Assembly (NCBI RefSeq): GCF_001649575.2
Contig: NC_051431.1
Span: forward strand, 8,644,012 to 8,708,011
DNA from: Kryptolebias marmoratus
Taxonomy: Eukaryota > Chordata > Actinopteri > Cyprinodontiformes > Rivulidae
Direction of reading: 5' to 3'
Length of the DNA stretch: 64,000 nucleotides
Both the position numbers and the translations under genes were made by a program. A model generated the notes under the pieces. It worked only from the letters and a program-made list of their open reading frames with translations, had not been told where the DNA came from and ran no database searches. Below, in pieces: positions 49,298 through 61,868 of this stretch. Position 1 is the first letter of the stretch, and every line of letters starts with the position of its first letter.

Positions 49298-49929
49298 TGT
49301 TCTTATTTTTTTTTCCTAAAACAGTATTTCTTGGCAGAGCTGCGCTACTCACCTCTCAATGATCTTGACTTGATTTGCGCTTTCATCCACTTCCTCACTC
49401 AGCATTACAAATCCTCCTGCCTCGCAGTCATCTAATTTTAGACACAATTAGGCCTAATTTGTTTTGTTTATTCTGACATCCTTCTTCCTCACTCCAGTTC
49501 TGAAAAGCAACACTAAGTGCATTATTGAAGATGCAGCAGATTGCCCCTCTGTTTTGTGAGATGCAGCTTCAGCTTGATTAACATAACATATGTAGTTCTT
49601 GACAGCATATTATTAATATTGTTATAATTATTATTGCTATACATTCACATCACAAGTCTTAATAAATTGGCCACTGACACTCGAGTTTGTGAAACACACT
49701 TTAAAACAAAAAAACAGGCACAAAAATGTATTTTTATTTGTTTTTCTTACTAGATGAAAAAAGTGATGTCACATACCTCCATCAGCCACATCAGCCTATC
49801 ATGATTTAGAAAAGTTTGGATAAAATTGTGGAAGTTAATATTGGCATAAACTTAACTTACAGCTCTTAAAACACTATTTAATAAATTAGTTCTACAGCTA
49901 GTCTGTGTAACTTATATTATAACTAGACA

Positions 49930-50060
49930 CAGGACCAGAAGTCAGAAGTTGAAGCCACAAAGGACAAGTGCCCCCTAGTGGCGGGCTCCAGTACAGTTTT
50001 TAAGTCCCACACCTCTACGTAAATAAATGAGACATTTGTCTTACTAAAAGATAAAAATAC
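49930..50060. repeat. Diverged fish interspersed repeat (unclassified)
   Basis: 'aaggacaagtgccccctagt' and 'ggcgggctccagtacagttt' resemble a widespread fish repeat containing AAGTGCCCCCTGGTGGCTGGC. The match is from memory. Parts of 50160-50400 may belong to the same element. Confidence 0.45.
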
Positions 50061-50419
50061 ACTTTTGATCATTTTTTTAGGTATTTATTTTTGTTGATTT
50101 GCATAATTCTTACCTGCTGTTTGTTCAAATATGCATTTTTAAAAATATGTTTAGGTTCAGTTAGTTATTTGAGATGTAGCGCTGTGATTGACAGCGTGAC
50201 AGCCTGTTAGTGAGTTGGGATGGAGACAGGACTTCTGTAGTGATTGTACACCCCACATCCTTAGTGTGGGTAGTTAATTTTGGACAATGGAAATTATTGA
50301 AGTCGTTTTGTCCAACTTTATTTATGTTGATGGCAAGCCCAAGATCATAGGGAATTGCACCGGTCAAAACTGCTCCAGTTTCAAAGATTTTATAGCCATT
50401 CAGTCAAACGCTACTTTAT

Positions 50420-50600
50420 AAATATTTATGTTGTTGTCAGTTTCACATTTTGTGGTTTTACTTCAAATTCTGTGGTTATTTGTAAGTGTATATAGTGGCA
50501 GCAGCAGCTTGCTATTATACTATTGATATATTTCTGCTAGAATAAACGTACTATGCAAAACTGACTGACTGATAATGATTTAAAAAATTGTGTTCAAATG
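50420..50600. repeat. Probable internal fragment of family B
   Basis: 'gtggcagcagcagcttgcta' followed by 'atatatttctgctagaataa' matches the family core (agcagctagctgtagca..., tttctgcc/gctag...) without terminal repeats. Confidence 0.35.
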
Positions 50601-51321
50601 AACAGTTCTGAAAATTTTGCGCTTTAATTTGTTTTAAGAAATGTTCACAGCAAGGATCATTAAACGTATTATCATAGTAACAATTTTCCTAAATTGTAAT
50701 ATTGTGATACAAGACATTTCTTGCCGTATTTTTTTCTCAGTTATTATCATGTCTCAAAGGCAATTGTAGCCTAACATTGTAAGCTTTGAGATTTCCCTCC
50801 TTGCTGACATGACACCTGTGGTTCCCATGGAAACAGCACAATTGGACTTAAAGCTACAATAACCCTTTGTCAGAAATAGAACAGAAGGACCCCTGTCTTT
50901 ACTGTGCAGCCAAACAAATAAACCAAACTGCTTCAAGAAGGATGGACTTCAATCTGATTCTGTGCTGCTCGCGGCTCAATCGTTTTCTAACCAACAGCAG
51001 GCAGAAGTGAAGAAGAATCTGACGGAGGAGTTGGAGGGCATCACTTTATTGTCTGAAGTCACTGTGATAGATTTTCTTTGCTCAGTTTTATTCAGCGATT
51101 TTAAAGCTGATCACCAACAGCTGTTCAAATAGGACAGAAGTGGCTAGCTATTTCCTAGAAATAAAAATAAACACAGATATAGCAAGGCAAATAAAAGAAT
51201 GTTTATAAAGTTTATATTTGCTGCAGCAGCAGCACCACTATGTGTGAAACATATGCAGTGTTTATTTGATAGACTCTAGGTGTAATAAATTTCTTTTTAT
51301 ACATTTTTCAGGTTTCTTGGA

Positions 51322-51805
51322 TTGTTCAGATCTTTTGCAACTGGAGTCTGTGGAAAGATTATGAACAGTTAATATCTCACCTGTTGTGGATAGTGCTTTA
51401 AACAACATCACTTTGGAGAAATAGAGTTCAATTCTAACCAGATTCAAGCTAATTGTTAATCTGAGCAAAGGCAAAACTATAGTTAATTGAAGCCGTCTTT
51501 AAAACGACCTAAAATAATTGTACCTGTTTTGAAAACCGTGCACCTCAACATTTTTGTATTAAATAGTTATTTAGGCATTAAATATTATGATGCACCTGCT
51601 GAAAGAGCGCCAAGTGACCTTAGAAGTGCTACAGCTAGCTGCTATGGCCACTATAACTTGAAAGTTATCATAAAATTCTAAGTATATAACCATGTCATTT
51701 CACAAACTGATGTTATAACAAGAGCTGTCTACAACAGGTAAGGCATTAATTGTTCATAATCTTTCTACTGAACCCTATTTAAAAGATTTTGAACTATCAC
51801 TTTAG
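51322..51805. mobile_element. Family B long-TIR element, compact and nearly complete
   Basis: The left end 'gttcagatcttttgcaact', 'gtggaaagattatgaacagt', 'tggatagtgctttaaacaac' is the inverse of the right end 'caacaggtaaggcattaatt', 'gttcataatctttctactga', 'aaagattttgaactatcact'. The core 'gctacagctagctgctatgg' lies between. At about 484 bp this is the best template for the full length. Confidence 0.75.
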
Positions 51806-53554
51806 GATATATAAGCTGGTTTAATCCGGTCTTTCCTTAAAAAGATCAGGTGTATTTCTTTTGAAAAGCGTTCTTGGTTTTTTTTGCAGATAGAAATGTT
51901 CCAAAGTCTTCCATTCTGGTTCATGAAAATGCATAGATGAGGACAATCAAACACAGATCTCGTGTTATAATACATTGTTTTTTGTTATATCTGGTACTAA
52001 TTTTTCGACTTATTTTATTTGAATTCAAGTTCAGCTTTTAGAAATTGTTTGATTTGGTTTCAGTAAAAGAATGTTCTTTAAAAAACAATGTTAGCACATG
52101 TTAGAAAGCTTTTTTTTTAGGTTGCCCTGGTGACAAATTTCCCCGCCCATCCCTGCAACACAACCACACAACCCACATTACACATTTTGATGTGCAGCTT
52201 GGCAAAGCAGCAGAGGTTGGAAAAGTTAATTTTGGATTGGCAGGAGCTTTTTAACCCAGTTCTGACTTGATGTGCAGACATAAAAAAGCACAATTAGTGC
52301 AATCAGTGCATCGCTTTTCTTGTGCAGTTTGAGTCAAACAAAAGGAAAAATGTCATCTGTGATTAAATAAATACAAATTATCCAAAACAAAGAACAACTG
52401 GTAGAAAATGGGTTTATTTATTTTTAATATAATTAAAAGAAAAAATAGTTCTGTTAGTGCAGAAAGCTGCTCTCTAATCTGATTATCAGACAATCTTCAG
52501 TGCTGCTTTGTTAGGAACCTATTTTCAGCTGCAAACACAGATCTGCTTTTATCATTGTGCAGCAGATTGTGAAGCAGGCTCCACTGTTTAGACAGTCTAA
52601 ACAGCAGTGGCTGCAAGAAAAAGAAAATACTTGGAGTGGGCGTCACCCAGTTAACCCATAACCACAGAGTCAGGCAGTAAGAGGATACAGAGGCCATCTG
52701 GTAGCATTTTTACAGTATGGTGTGGCAGTTTGCCCATGTGTGCTATACAGGAAGGGTCGTATGACGGTCATGAAAGAGATCCTCCCTGGAATTCTCCGCA
52801 AAAGATGCAGCCATGAATATTCTCAGTCCAATTTTCCAGGTCAGACGTCAGCGCCAGCAAAGTACACAGCCCGCTCACATCTGGCTCCAGGTTGCGCAGG
52901 GCCGAAACGATCAGACTGCGTGACCTTTAAGAAACCTAAATGGTGTTTTAGCAGTTATTTGAGCCGCTTTTGAAGAGTGTGATAAATCTGAGATGAGAGG
53001 AAGAGCTTTTTTTGAAATCACTGCCTCTTGCCCTCGTTTTATGTTTTAAGAAAACTCCTGACAGAAAGTGGGACATCTTTCAGGGCTTTTAAGGAATTTG
53101 GAAAGAGTTTAAGGAAGGGATCTCATGCTGGGAGATTTATTTGAAAATTACATAAATGAAATTAAACCATTTATTTTTTCATACCTGAATTATTTTTGTT
53201 TTGTTTTGTTTCAGATATGTGTTTTTTCAAAGCAAAGTTTGTAGTATTTGTTTGTCCAAATTGATTTTTTTATGACCTAAAAAGGTTTTTTTTTTGTTCT
53301 TTCTGTTGCCTTTTGACCATTCTGCATTCTTGCAGTAAAAAGATGATTTAATTTATTGACTCATTTTAGTATTTAGCCTTGAATCTTGCTTGGAGGTGAG
53401 GCACGCATCCATTAAAATGCAAAAAAACTTTTTGTTACTTTTTGTTTTTTCGGTTTATTTTTACTTTCAACTAAGGCGATGCATGAGGCTAACAGTTGTG
53501 TTTATTAGCCACCAACACAGACAAAAGCTTTTTTTCTGCCCATGTCTGTATGTG
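51806..53554. other. Gene-free intron DNA
   Basis: Mixed unique sequence. The block 52735-52975 is more GC-rich and open for 83 codons on the plus strand but has no recognisable domain. No repeat was identified. Confidence 0.45.
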
Positions 53555-53775
53555 CATGTGTTCATTGTCTGTTAGCAAAATATCTCAGGAACCATCAGCT
53601 GAGACTCATATTCAACACATTGTTTAAGCACTAACAGATCATTTGAGATCTCACAATATTGTATAGGATGGCACTAAATGTTTGACCAAAACCGATTTAA
53701 CTCCATCCCTTCTCAGATTAAGATGATTTTAGGTTAAAGCTGGCATGAAAAGAGGCTGGCATTAAACATTACTTC
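53555..53775 (-). repeat. Family A repeat, partial, reverse orientation
   Basis: 'ttagcaaaatatctcaggaa', 'cagctgagactcatattcaa', 'gagatctcacaatattgtat' and 'ttaaagctggcatgaaaaga'. The middle of the unit is missing, so this is an internally deleted copy. Confidence 0.65.
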
Positions 53776-54635
53776 AAGAAAGGCCTTTCATTTGTATTGT
53801 ATTTAAGGTATCTCTAAATTTAAAAATAATTCTGATTGTTATTAATGCTGCCTTTTAAAGAGCATTTTTATATCTGTACAAGGTGTCACTTTACAAACAG
53901 AAACCAAACTTAAAAACCAAGAAAACAAAGACTGATTTTTTTGTGCCGTAAACAATAAGTGCAACAGGGAGTTTTGTAAATTTATTATCAAGCAAAAAAG
54001 CCTCCTGAGGTGAAACATTTCATCTTCCAGAGCAAGACAGCAGAAAATATCTGATCCAGCGAGCAGCATTTCTACAATCAGTCACTTATCAACAGTTATC
54101 AAACAATGGCGCCGTCCATGGTCACAGTTTGACTGACCTGTCAGAGAGCTGGACTGACCCAAATACCTTCAGCGTGTGATAAAAACACGTCATCAGAATG
54201 CTATTTTCAAAAGCAGCTTCCCACTCTTTGTGCCAAAACAGAAATGATACACAGGACGACCTAAACTCAAATTGGTTTTCTGGAAAAAGGAACCAAACAG
54301 TTGAATATTTCAGACAACAAATTGAGAGATATCACAAAATAAAATAAAAAAAACATTCGTTCGTAAATCTAACATTCGTCCCTGTACTGGTTATACATGA
54401 TTAGATCAGTCTAAATAATCGGAAAATGTATTTCTGTCAGAAATTTCACATTGGACCTCATTAGTTTTATGCCTGACAAGTAAAACGTTTCAGCTTTTGA
54501 CTGAAATCATTAAAATAATTCTTCATGATATCAAAAACCTGTTAAAACAAGCCTTCTCATTTTTCTTTGCTTAAATCACCATGATACACAGAGCACATTC
54601 ATCCGGTCAGATCCAAAACACCAACAACTGATAAG

Positions 54636-54666
<31 letters not shown>

Positions 54667-55089
54667 ACTTGTCGCTGAGTGCACGAAGGCCAGCTGTGGT
54701 CCCTGTTTGACAACCAGGTGGTTCAGACTTTGAGCAGAGAAGCTTCAGTTAATTAATGTTACCCATTTGCATTTTTTCAATGACTAATTTGTTGGAAATA
54801 AAGAAAAGGTTTTTTTTTTATTCCATTTTATTTCCCATTTCATTTTTTTTTTTTTTTTAATTTTAGCTGCCCCACGATTGTTATTGACTTCTCTAATAGC
54901 TTAGGTGGTTTGTCAAAGTGAGGAGCTCATGAAACCCAGTTGAGTTTATTTGGAGAACTGTGGTAGCTGAAAATCAATATTGAACTTCAAGAAGCTGTTT
55001 ACTTTACCTTGATAATGTTTAACAGAGGCTTATCTTGCTGCCTGCGTGTAGTTAGTATGATGAAATCTTCAGCCAGACTGTTTCTTTAG
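53776..55089. other. Gene-free intron DNA with CA microsatellite
   Basis: (AC)n at about 54635-54662 and T-runs near 54810-54860. No gene was supported. Confidence 0.55.
54635..54662. repeat. (AC)n microsatellite
   Basis: Fourteen uninterrupted AC units. Confidence 0.95.
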
Positions 55090-55109
55090 CCAACTATTTG
55101 AGCATTACT

Positions 55110-55640
55110 GCACTCACTGGTCAAATTCAGCCCAATTCGAGACAGCCAGCACAGATAATTGTCATTACCCAAAACAAAATGGACTATAACTCAACCAATT
55201 TCACAGATATTGAGCTAAAATTTGACGTGGTAGTAGCTGAGTGTCATCCCCAAGACATAGTTTGAATCCTACACACTGTGCAACATCTCTCCATAATACT
55301 TTGTCATTAACTGTTTGCCTTTTAACAAAAAAGTCAGTGAACTACAGGGTAAATTTGAACAAAATTCTCCGAAACTACTCATTAGATGTGATCCTAAAAT
55401 TGATCACGTTTTGGAGTTACCCCAATTCAAGATGGGTGCCACAGTTAATCAAAGCTTAGCCAATACAAAAATTGCTATAAATCAGTAATTTTTATAGATA
55501 TATTGTTTACAAGGTTTGACCAAAATGGCTGTAACTCCAATTCTTCTCAACATATAATCTTAGTTTAAACCTCTTGCATAAAAGGTGTCGACTGATATGC
55601 ATTCCTTAAAGGAATTTCCTAGATCTTTAATTTTATTGAT
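55110..55640 (-). repeat. Family A repeat, reverse orientation, one to two units
   Basis: 'gagctaaaatttgacgtggt', 'agctgagtgtcatccccaag', 'aagatgggtgccacagttaa' and the left-end words 'ctcttgcataaaaggtgtcg', 'actgatatgcattccttaaa' at its right. Confidence 0.7.
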
Positions 55641-56514
55641 TTATTCAGTTCAGTTCAGTATGTATATTATATTGTAATGAAAATAAAATCACAACATGGT
55701 GGCAAATATGCAAATTATGTTGCCTTCTGAAATAGAAAGTATCATTAAGTTCATAACACGGTTATTGTTGTTATTACTGCTTTTAGAACAGAAGAATGAC
55801 TCGTGAACTGTTTTTATGCAAACGTATTCCCTGATATTTATTGTGGTAGACCTATAAAATATTCACTCACACCTGGGGAGTTTGACTAGATGTTGTCACT
55901 CTATAAATACATTTCACAATTAATTATCTGCACCGAGGTCGCTTAGTTTTCTTTCATGTCTTAGAAGAAAGCAAATCCCACACATGTAAATGTGTAGGTT
56001 AGCATGCCTGCAATTTTTCATTCAGCAATAAAGTAACAGAAATTTAAGTGATCATTTAAAATGAGCAGGAGTGTTAGATTTTTTTTTTCTCTTCGCCTGT
56101 TTGAAGAAAAATAGAACTGCAACCATTTTTGCATTTAAACCCAATTAATTTGTAGTTCGAGGTGTGACAGAGGGAAGAAGTCAAGGAATGGAATAATGAA
56201 ACGACTGCCTCCCTAGGATTTAATAACCCAAAAAGTGCTAATTTCACCTTTGATTGCATGAGGTATTTATGGCCTAAAGACAGCATATCTAACTTTTAAT
56301 CAAGTGTGCCTCCTGTGCTGTGCTGCTCCAGACTGCACCGTACTACTGGCAGCGAAAAATAAACAAGACATGAGAAGAACACGTTGACACTGCAGGATTC
56401 AGACATTGATATTTTTGTAACAAAGGTCATGAAATATTTGTGAACACTTTTTCCTTACAGAAAAAAGTTCCTAAAGCATCAGTTTAGATTTTTTTGAGCT
56501 AATGCTGGGGAAGG
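55641..56514. other. Gene-free intron DNA
   Basis: AT-rich sequence with nothing recognised. Confidence 0.5.
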
Positions 56515-56660
56515 TCATGTGCAATGTAAGGAAGTGGCTGAGAGTCATCCCCAACAGATACTTTGAGTGCTATTACAGCTTGCAAGATCTTGTGATGTCA
56601 CGCGGGGCTGCACATAATGCTGTTCTTAAGGTTTGACCAAAACAGCTACATCTTTGTCTT
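56515..56660 (-). repeat. Family A repeat, left-end fragment, reverse orientation
   Basis: 'tggctgagagtcatccccaa', 'tttgagtgctattacagctt', 'gcaagatcttgtgatgtcac' and 'aaggtttgaccaaaacagct' are the left part of the unit read backwards. Confidence 0.65.
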
Positions 56661-56859
56661 TTAACTACATAAGAACATTTATAATAATCCATTTATAGGC
56701 AAACTATTCAAGGTCTTATAACACATCAAAAGGGACAATGTAAAATCAAAAATAGAAAACTAAAACAAAGCATGCAGAGATAAAAAAAACATACATTAAC
56801 AAAATAATTAAAGCAGAAATCCAATCAATAAAAGCTGAAAACGATAAGAGTTACTAATG

Positions 56860-57156
56860 CAAATAACAGTTCCAGCAGCTAGCTGTAGCACTTTCTGACT
56901 TCATATCATATATATTTTTACCAGAATAGCTGTGACACAAAGTTGACTGTCAGTTCCTCTGAGATTGGAGGTGCTTTATGACAGAAGGAAGTCACTTTAG
57001 TCTTGGACTCACTTAGACTAGCCGTTAGCTCGTCAGTCCAGTCAGAATTAAACTCTATTTCTCTAAAATGAAGTTACTCAAAGAGCTATCTTCAACAAGT
57101 AATGTTAATTATTTGTAATGTTTTTAAAGATCCCCACTTCAAAAGATCTATACAAT
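56860..57156. mobile_element. Family B long-TIR element, right half
   Basis: The core 'ccagcagctagctgtagcac' is followed by 'tagactagccgttagctcgt', 'agaattaaactctatttctc', 'caaagagctatcttcaacaa' and 'cccacttcaaaagatctata'. The left terminal repeat is absent; an A-rich repeat fragment (about 56690-56830) sits in its place. Confidence 0.65.
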
Positions 57157-60035
57157 GCCTGTAAATGTTTAATAAAATTCAAACAAAAAAAACAAAACAA
57201 TGACTATTACTTGTATCACGAATAGGAAAAAAAGAAATCCTCTCTCGGTTTTTAGCTCGCAGTGCTTCTATACTATACACCCTCACACTCAACAAACTGA
57301 AACCTGCTGTTTATTTTGCTTTAAGAAAAATAGAATGTAAGCATTTTAAAAATGAATCACATGCTATTTCCTCTCCATTTAACGCTACCCTTCTCATAAA
57401 GTTCATTAAGCAGTTGCTGCACTGAACGAGGATCAACCAAGCCGGAGTTGAACTTTGCCAGCTAATCTATACACAGAGAAGTCATTTACACAATGAAGAT
57501 TTTTGTATTCCCAGCATAAAACCACTTTGAGCCATCAGTCAACTTGCAAAAGGAATTTACATCTTAAGTAACGGAGGCATTTGCATCTTGCTGAACTTTG
57601 TGGCGCCTCCAAAGATTCAGGGGGGCAAATAAAGGAGGCAGATTGAGTGACTTTTCTGCACAGCCACCCACCAGCTGCCGGAACATAAATAGCAATGTAT
57701 CATTATGGTTGTGCTGAGGGAAAACACCCTGTGTTTTAGTTCTTTGCAGAGGTCGTGTGGCAATCGGTGGGTGTGTTCATGCAGCTCCCGCTTAGAAAAA
57801 CAGGCCAAATTAGACCTTTATGTTGCAGCCACGTAAATCTCCCGAATCTTTCGCCGGCGGTTATGGAGATTTTTTTTTTTGTTGTTGTTGTTTTTACTTA
57901 TTTTGCTCCTACTTTAAGGGAAACAAAGCGTTCACTGCTCCTGATTGTGCCGACACTGGAAGTTGATGAACGTGACCCTGAGATAAATTAGATTTGTCTG
58001 CTCCTTCTTTGTGTCTCATAAATATCACACGGGAGGGTTGTTGTTTTTTTTCTGTTTATATGAGATGATAGAGAATAACAAGATCTGTGAATTGTTTTCT
58101 TGCACATCCTCAGCTTCAGGTTTGTCTGGGATGAGCTCAGTTGCAAGTGACTTGGTGCTNNNNNNNNNNNNNNNACCCCGCCATATGATGCAACACTCCG
58201 CAAGTCCATATTCCTTTGAACTCGCGCTTTCATGCTAGTCTGCCAAATATTCTTCTTTTTTTTGTTATTGTTTTGCAACCTTTCTTGAAATGTCGAAGTT
58301 GGTACAAACGAAGCATGAAAGTTGTCTACGCATTCCTGCATCTTTCCTGATTAGGATCTTTATTAGTTTAGAATTAAATTCCGAGAATTCCAACGCGAAC
58401 ATAAAAAACTGTAACACAGCCAGAAACAATGTGGTATTTTCTTACTGTTTTGACTTTGTTGACTTTCATCGTAAGGCAGCAGAGAGAGCGGCGACAAACG
58501 TTAACGCGGAAAAGAGAGGAAAATTGTGTTTCGTATTTGATGGTAAGGAGGCTGCTTGTTTGTCTTATACCCACTATAAGCAATCAGCAGCAGCAAAATC
58601 TGAATGATTGCGTAAAGTGACTGATTTTCGGTTTAAGATCAGCTTTTTTTCATCCATCACGCCTTGAGCGGTTAATCATTAGTATGCCTTCTTTTTTTAC
58701 ACCATCTTCTTCTTTTTCACATGCATTTCTGACACAGAAATATTTGTCTGTCATCCTCCCTGACAGCTGATGAATTCCTGGAGCAAGCGTCGTGAAGTGG
58801 CCTGTTTTTTTCCCAAGTGGGAGCTCCTGTTAAATATGCATGGCTGAGAAATGAATGGAGCAGCCTTCTAAGGAAATGTTGGTGCTCGTGAAGAACTTCT
58901 GTAGCTGTGATTTACAAGTCTGTTTTATTTTTTTGCTTTGGTGCCACACTTGTTGAGATTCAGAGCCACATCCAGGTGTGATAACTTTTACAAAATGGAG
59001 GCTGCTCCGCCTGTGTGGCCGCTGGTTTCCTCTCAGCTGCCTGTGCTGTGATTGAGTGTACAGTTATCCTTTAATTAAACTGTTTCGGGTGGTCAGAGAT
59101 GACAAGATATTTTGTAATTCATAGCCGGCGAGAGTGACTTTTCTTTTTACCCCTATGATTTTATTGAAGCAGGTTGAATTTAATGACTTGTTGCCTCCAT
59201 GAAAGGAGTTTTTCCTGCTTGTACTGAAAGGTTCAGAACCTATTTAGCATTTAGATGTTACAGTATGTCCCTTCATAATGAAAAAAATTATATTTTCCTT
59301 TGATATTGCTCAATATTTAAATGAGCTAAACTAAAATAAAAAGAAGAAAACAAAAATAAATAAAAGCCTTTAATTCATAGATAAATCATGTCCAATTTTA
59401 CAAAAATCCAAAATAAGTTTCTGGCTTCTCCTTCGTGGTGTGATCCAAGTCACAGACTTGTCAACATTAGTGGGTGGAAGGTTTTCAAGAGGCCTGATTA
59501 AAAGAGTTCATCTCTCTAAGTTTGACATGCATTATTTAATTTTTCAAAAACAACTTGTCTCTTCAAAACATCAACCTAATTACAGCAAAATTATAAGCAA
59601 AAGGACACCAATAAAGAGATAATATTAACCCTGCCGAGGTATGCTGTTCCAGTAGTTAAAAAGCACAGCATTGTAGGTCATTTCCTCTGCACCGTACCAC
59701 GCTCAGGCTCCATCTGCTGCATAAAAAAAGCGTTTTTGAAAAAGCGTAGTCACAGGGTTGACTGTAGTAGCTGGATCCATTGCTAATTAGACAATATTAG
59801 TAAGCTAATAGATGTAAAGAGGGTAAACATTACACCTGTTAAATGCCAACACCTGTTTGTTAGCATTTCAATATTTAACAGCATCACATCCATGCTTAGA
59901 GCATGTGTGGTTATACACAGTAAGAACAATCCACAATGTCTGTAAGGTTATTAAACCCACTTACATGTGTTAGACTTCAACTATAAATTAAAGGTCCAGC
60001 ATTCCCTGAAGGAAAGGTACTGTTTTAAACCAAGA
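57157..60035. other. Gene-free intron DNA with a 15-N gap
   Basis: Unique sequence. An N gap lies at 58160-58174. The block 58780-59060 is mixed in composition and repeat-free. No exon could be supported. Confidence 0.5.
58160..58174. other. Assembly gap (15 N)
   Basis: A run of 15 N. Confidence 0.99.
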
Positions 60036-60039
60036 TAAT

Positions 60040-60215
60040 GATATGTTTCAGCTACAACCACACCAAGTTTCAGCTCAACATTTCTAAAACTGATTGTGTT
60101 TTTAAGATTTCTTTAAATCCGTTCACTGGTTCATGAGCTGTTTTGCTCACAAACAGACAGAGCTAATTACTGTAGGTAATGGCAAAGTTTTAAACCTTGG
60201 TGATATAGATTGATG
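60040..60215 (+). repeat. Family A repeat, internally deleted unit
   Basis: 'tttcagctacaaccacacca', 'agtttcagctcaacatttct', 'gttcactggttcatgagctg', 'ttttgctcacaaacagacag'. The 'gtggccatctt' middle block is missing. Confidence 0.65.
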
Positions 60216-61477
60216 TATTTAAAAAAGATAAAATTCACAAATTTCACAAAATGAATATTAAGAAATGAACCGGTCGTCATTTCACAACACAGTCCAAGTT
60301 ATGGGTTGAGGTAATGCAAAAATGCACATCATCACTTTGAGCAACATTCAGTTTGTTTTTAATTATGAAAATAATTTTCTGTTGTCACTGGTCTAAGGAT
60401 TAGTTTATGTGGATCAGCTGCTCTGTGATTTTTTATCTGACAGCTTTCTGCTGTTTGATAGGACACTGTTTATCTTTGTTTTTTGAGTTTTTTAAAGCTC
60501 CTTCTCCTTGTTTTCCAACTTGAATATCTGTTTTGCATTCCTCTTCTCCTCCCATGTCTCAGAAATCCCACGGTGTCAGTTTTATTGATAAGGAAAAGTA
60601 ACAAAGTTTTACTCAAAGCTTCTTGTTCAGACTTTTAGCGACAGCTGTCAGACATTCGAAAAGGCACAGTTTTGACACCTTTATTTCTTGGAAGAACTAA
60701 AGATCAATTTATTTTCACGTCACAGCTCACCCATCACGCTCGAGTCTATGCTGAGCCTCCCGCTGAGCAGCGACTTTCATGTCAAATATTCCACTTAAAG
60801 CCATTCCTGGGTTTCCTATAAAGGGGCTGTTTCTGTTACTTTTAATGCTTTTTCTCAAGTAAAATCCTCAGAGATTTTTTTTTTCCCCGTTTAACATCCT
60901 TTTCTTTTTCCAGCATTATTATTTAAATAAGGCCATATCTGATTCAAGTGTGGATCGAATAATTATTTGTTGTCGTAATAACAACCACGGTTGTCATGGG
61001 AACGGCACAGAAGCGCAAGCATATGTTTGTGTCCGACAGCTTGGGCATTAACAATATGGATGTTTCAGACAGATGAGGTCTGCTCTGTTTTTATTAATGT
61101 GTTATTTAACGCGTACCGAGTGTACATTTCGATGGGCATTAAAGTGTTCCCCTGGCTTTTCATCAGACAAAACATTCTTCTGGGGGCAGTAAACGTCTTC
61201 ACTGCAGGTATTAAACTTTGAACCTGCTGCTTTTTCCTCAACAGGCCCTCAGAGTTTGATTGCAGTCATTTTCCACACTATCTGGCAAGAATTCTTCTGA
61301 TTAATTATTTAATTGCTTGGTCTAAAGATTGTGAGGAATAATTAAAATGTTTTGCTTTGTCTCATAATCAGTGCAGTTTAAAATTCCAAAGACATAAAAA
61401 GAAAAAAACAAATAGTAATCATAATGCTGTTTTTAAAAACTGCTTTACTCAAGGTTTGCTTTTTTTGTTTGTTTTCC
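60216..61477. other. Gene-free intron DNA
   Basis: No repeat family or exon recognised. Confidence 0.5.
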
Positions 61478-61660
61478 TGGGGCTGTGGTAGCTTGATGGT
61501 CAGTCCTGTGGTTTTTGTAATCCTGAGGCTGCAGGTTTGAGCCCAGGTCGCGGCAGGAAGGGCATCCGTCGTAAAACAATTGCCAAATCTTTCATGTGAA
61601 TTTGCTCGCTGTGGCAACCCCTGAAGAAGGGAGCGGCCAAAAGAACAACATGGCGCTCGA
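61478..61660 (+). mobile_element. tRNA-derived SINE
   Basis: The head has RNA polymerase III promoter boxes: an A-box-like TAGCTTGATGG at 61489-61499 and a B box GGTTTGAGCCC at 61534-61544. The body reads 'gcaggaagggcatccgtcgt' and 'tcgctgtggcaacccctgaa', then 'gaagggagcggccaaaagaa', words shared by many fish SINE copies. No clear target duplication was found. Confidence 0.75.
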
Positions 61661-61757
61661 TAAAGAACTTTTGTTTGGACGTTCTTCGTGATTTATTTTA
61701 AGGTGCACACTGTAAAGTTGTTAAAAACCGGTCAAAAACTATTTCAAAAAGTGAGAA

Positions 61758-61830
61758 ACAAAATCTGCATCGAGCGTTTTCTCATACTAACTAACCGTTA
61801 GTATGAGAAAACGCTCGATGCAGATTTTGT
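61758..61830. repeat. Perfect palindrome with 34-bp arms
   Basis: Positions 61758-61791 and 61797-61830 are exact reverse complements with a 5-bp spacer (TAACC). The arms begin ACAAAATCTGCATCGAGC. Just outside, both sides keep a diverged 'atttcaa'. Right after it is a second small inverted pair, ATTTGCAAG (61846-61854) and CTTGCAAAT (61860-61868). Confidence 0.95.
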
Positions 61831-61868
61831 GTTCTTGAAATAAAAATTTGCAAGCAAAACTTGCAAAT

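Noticed and set aside
52722..52973. 83-codon open frame in a GC-richer block
   Set aside because: No known motif, and no acceptor/donor pair in a matching phase was found.
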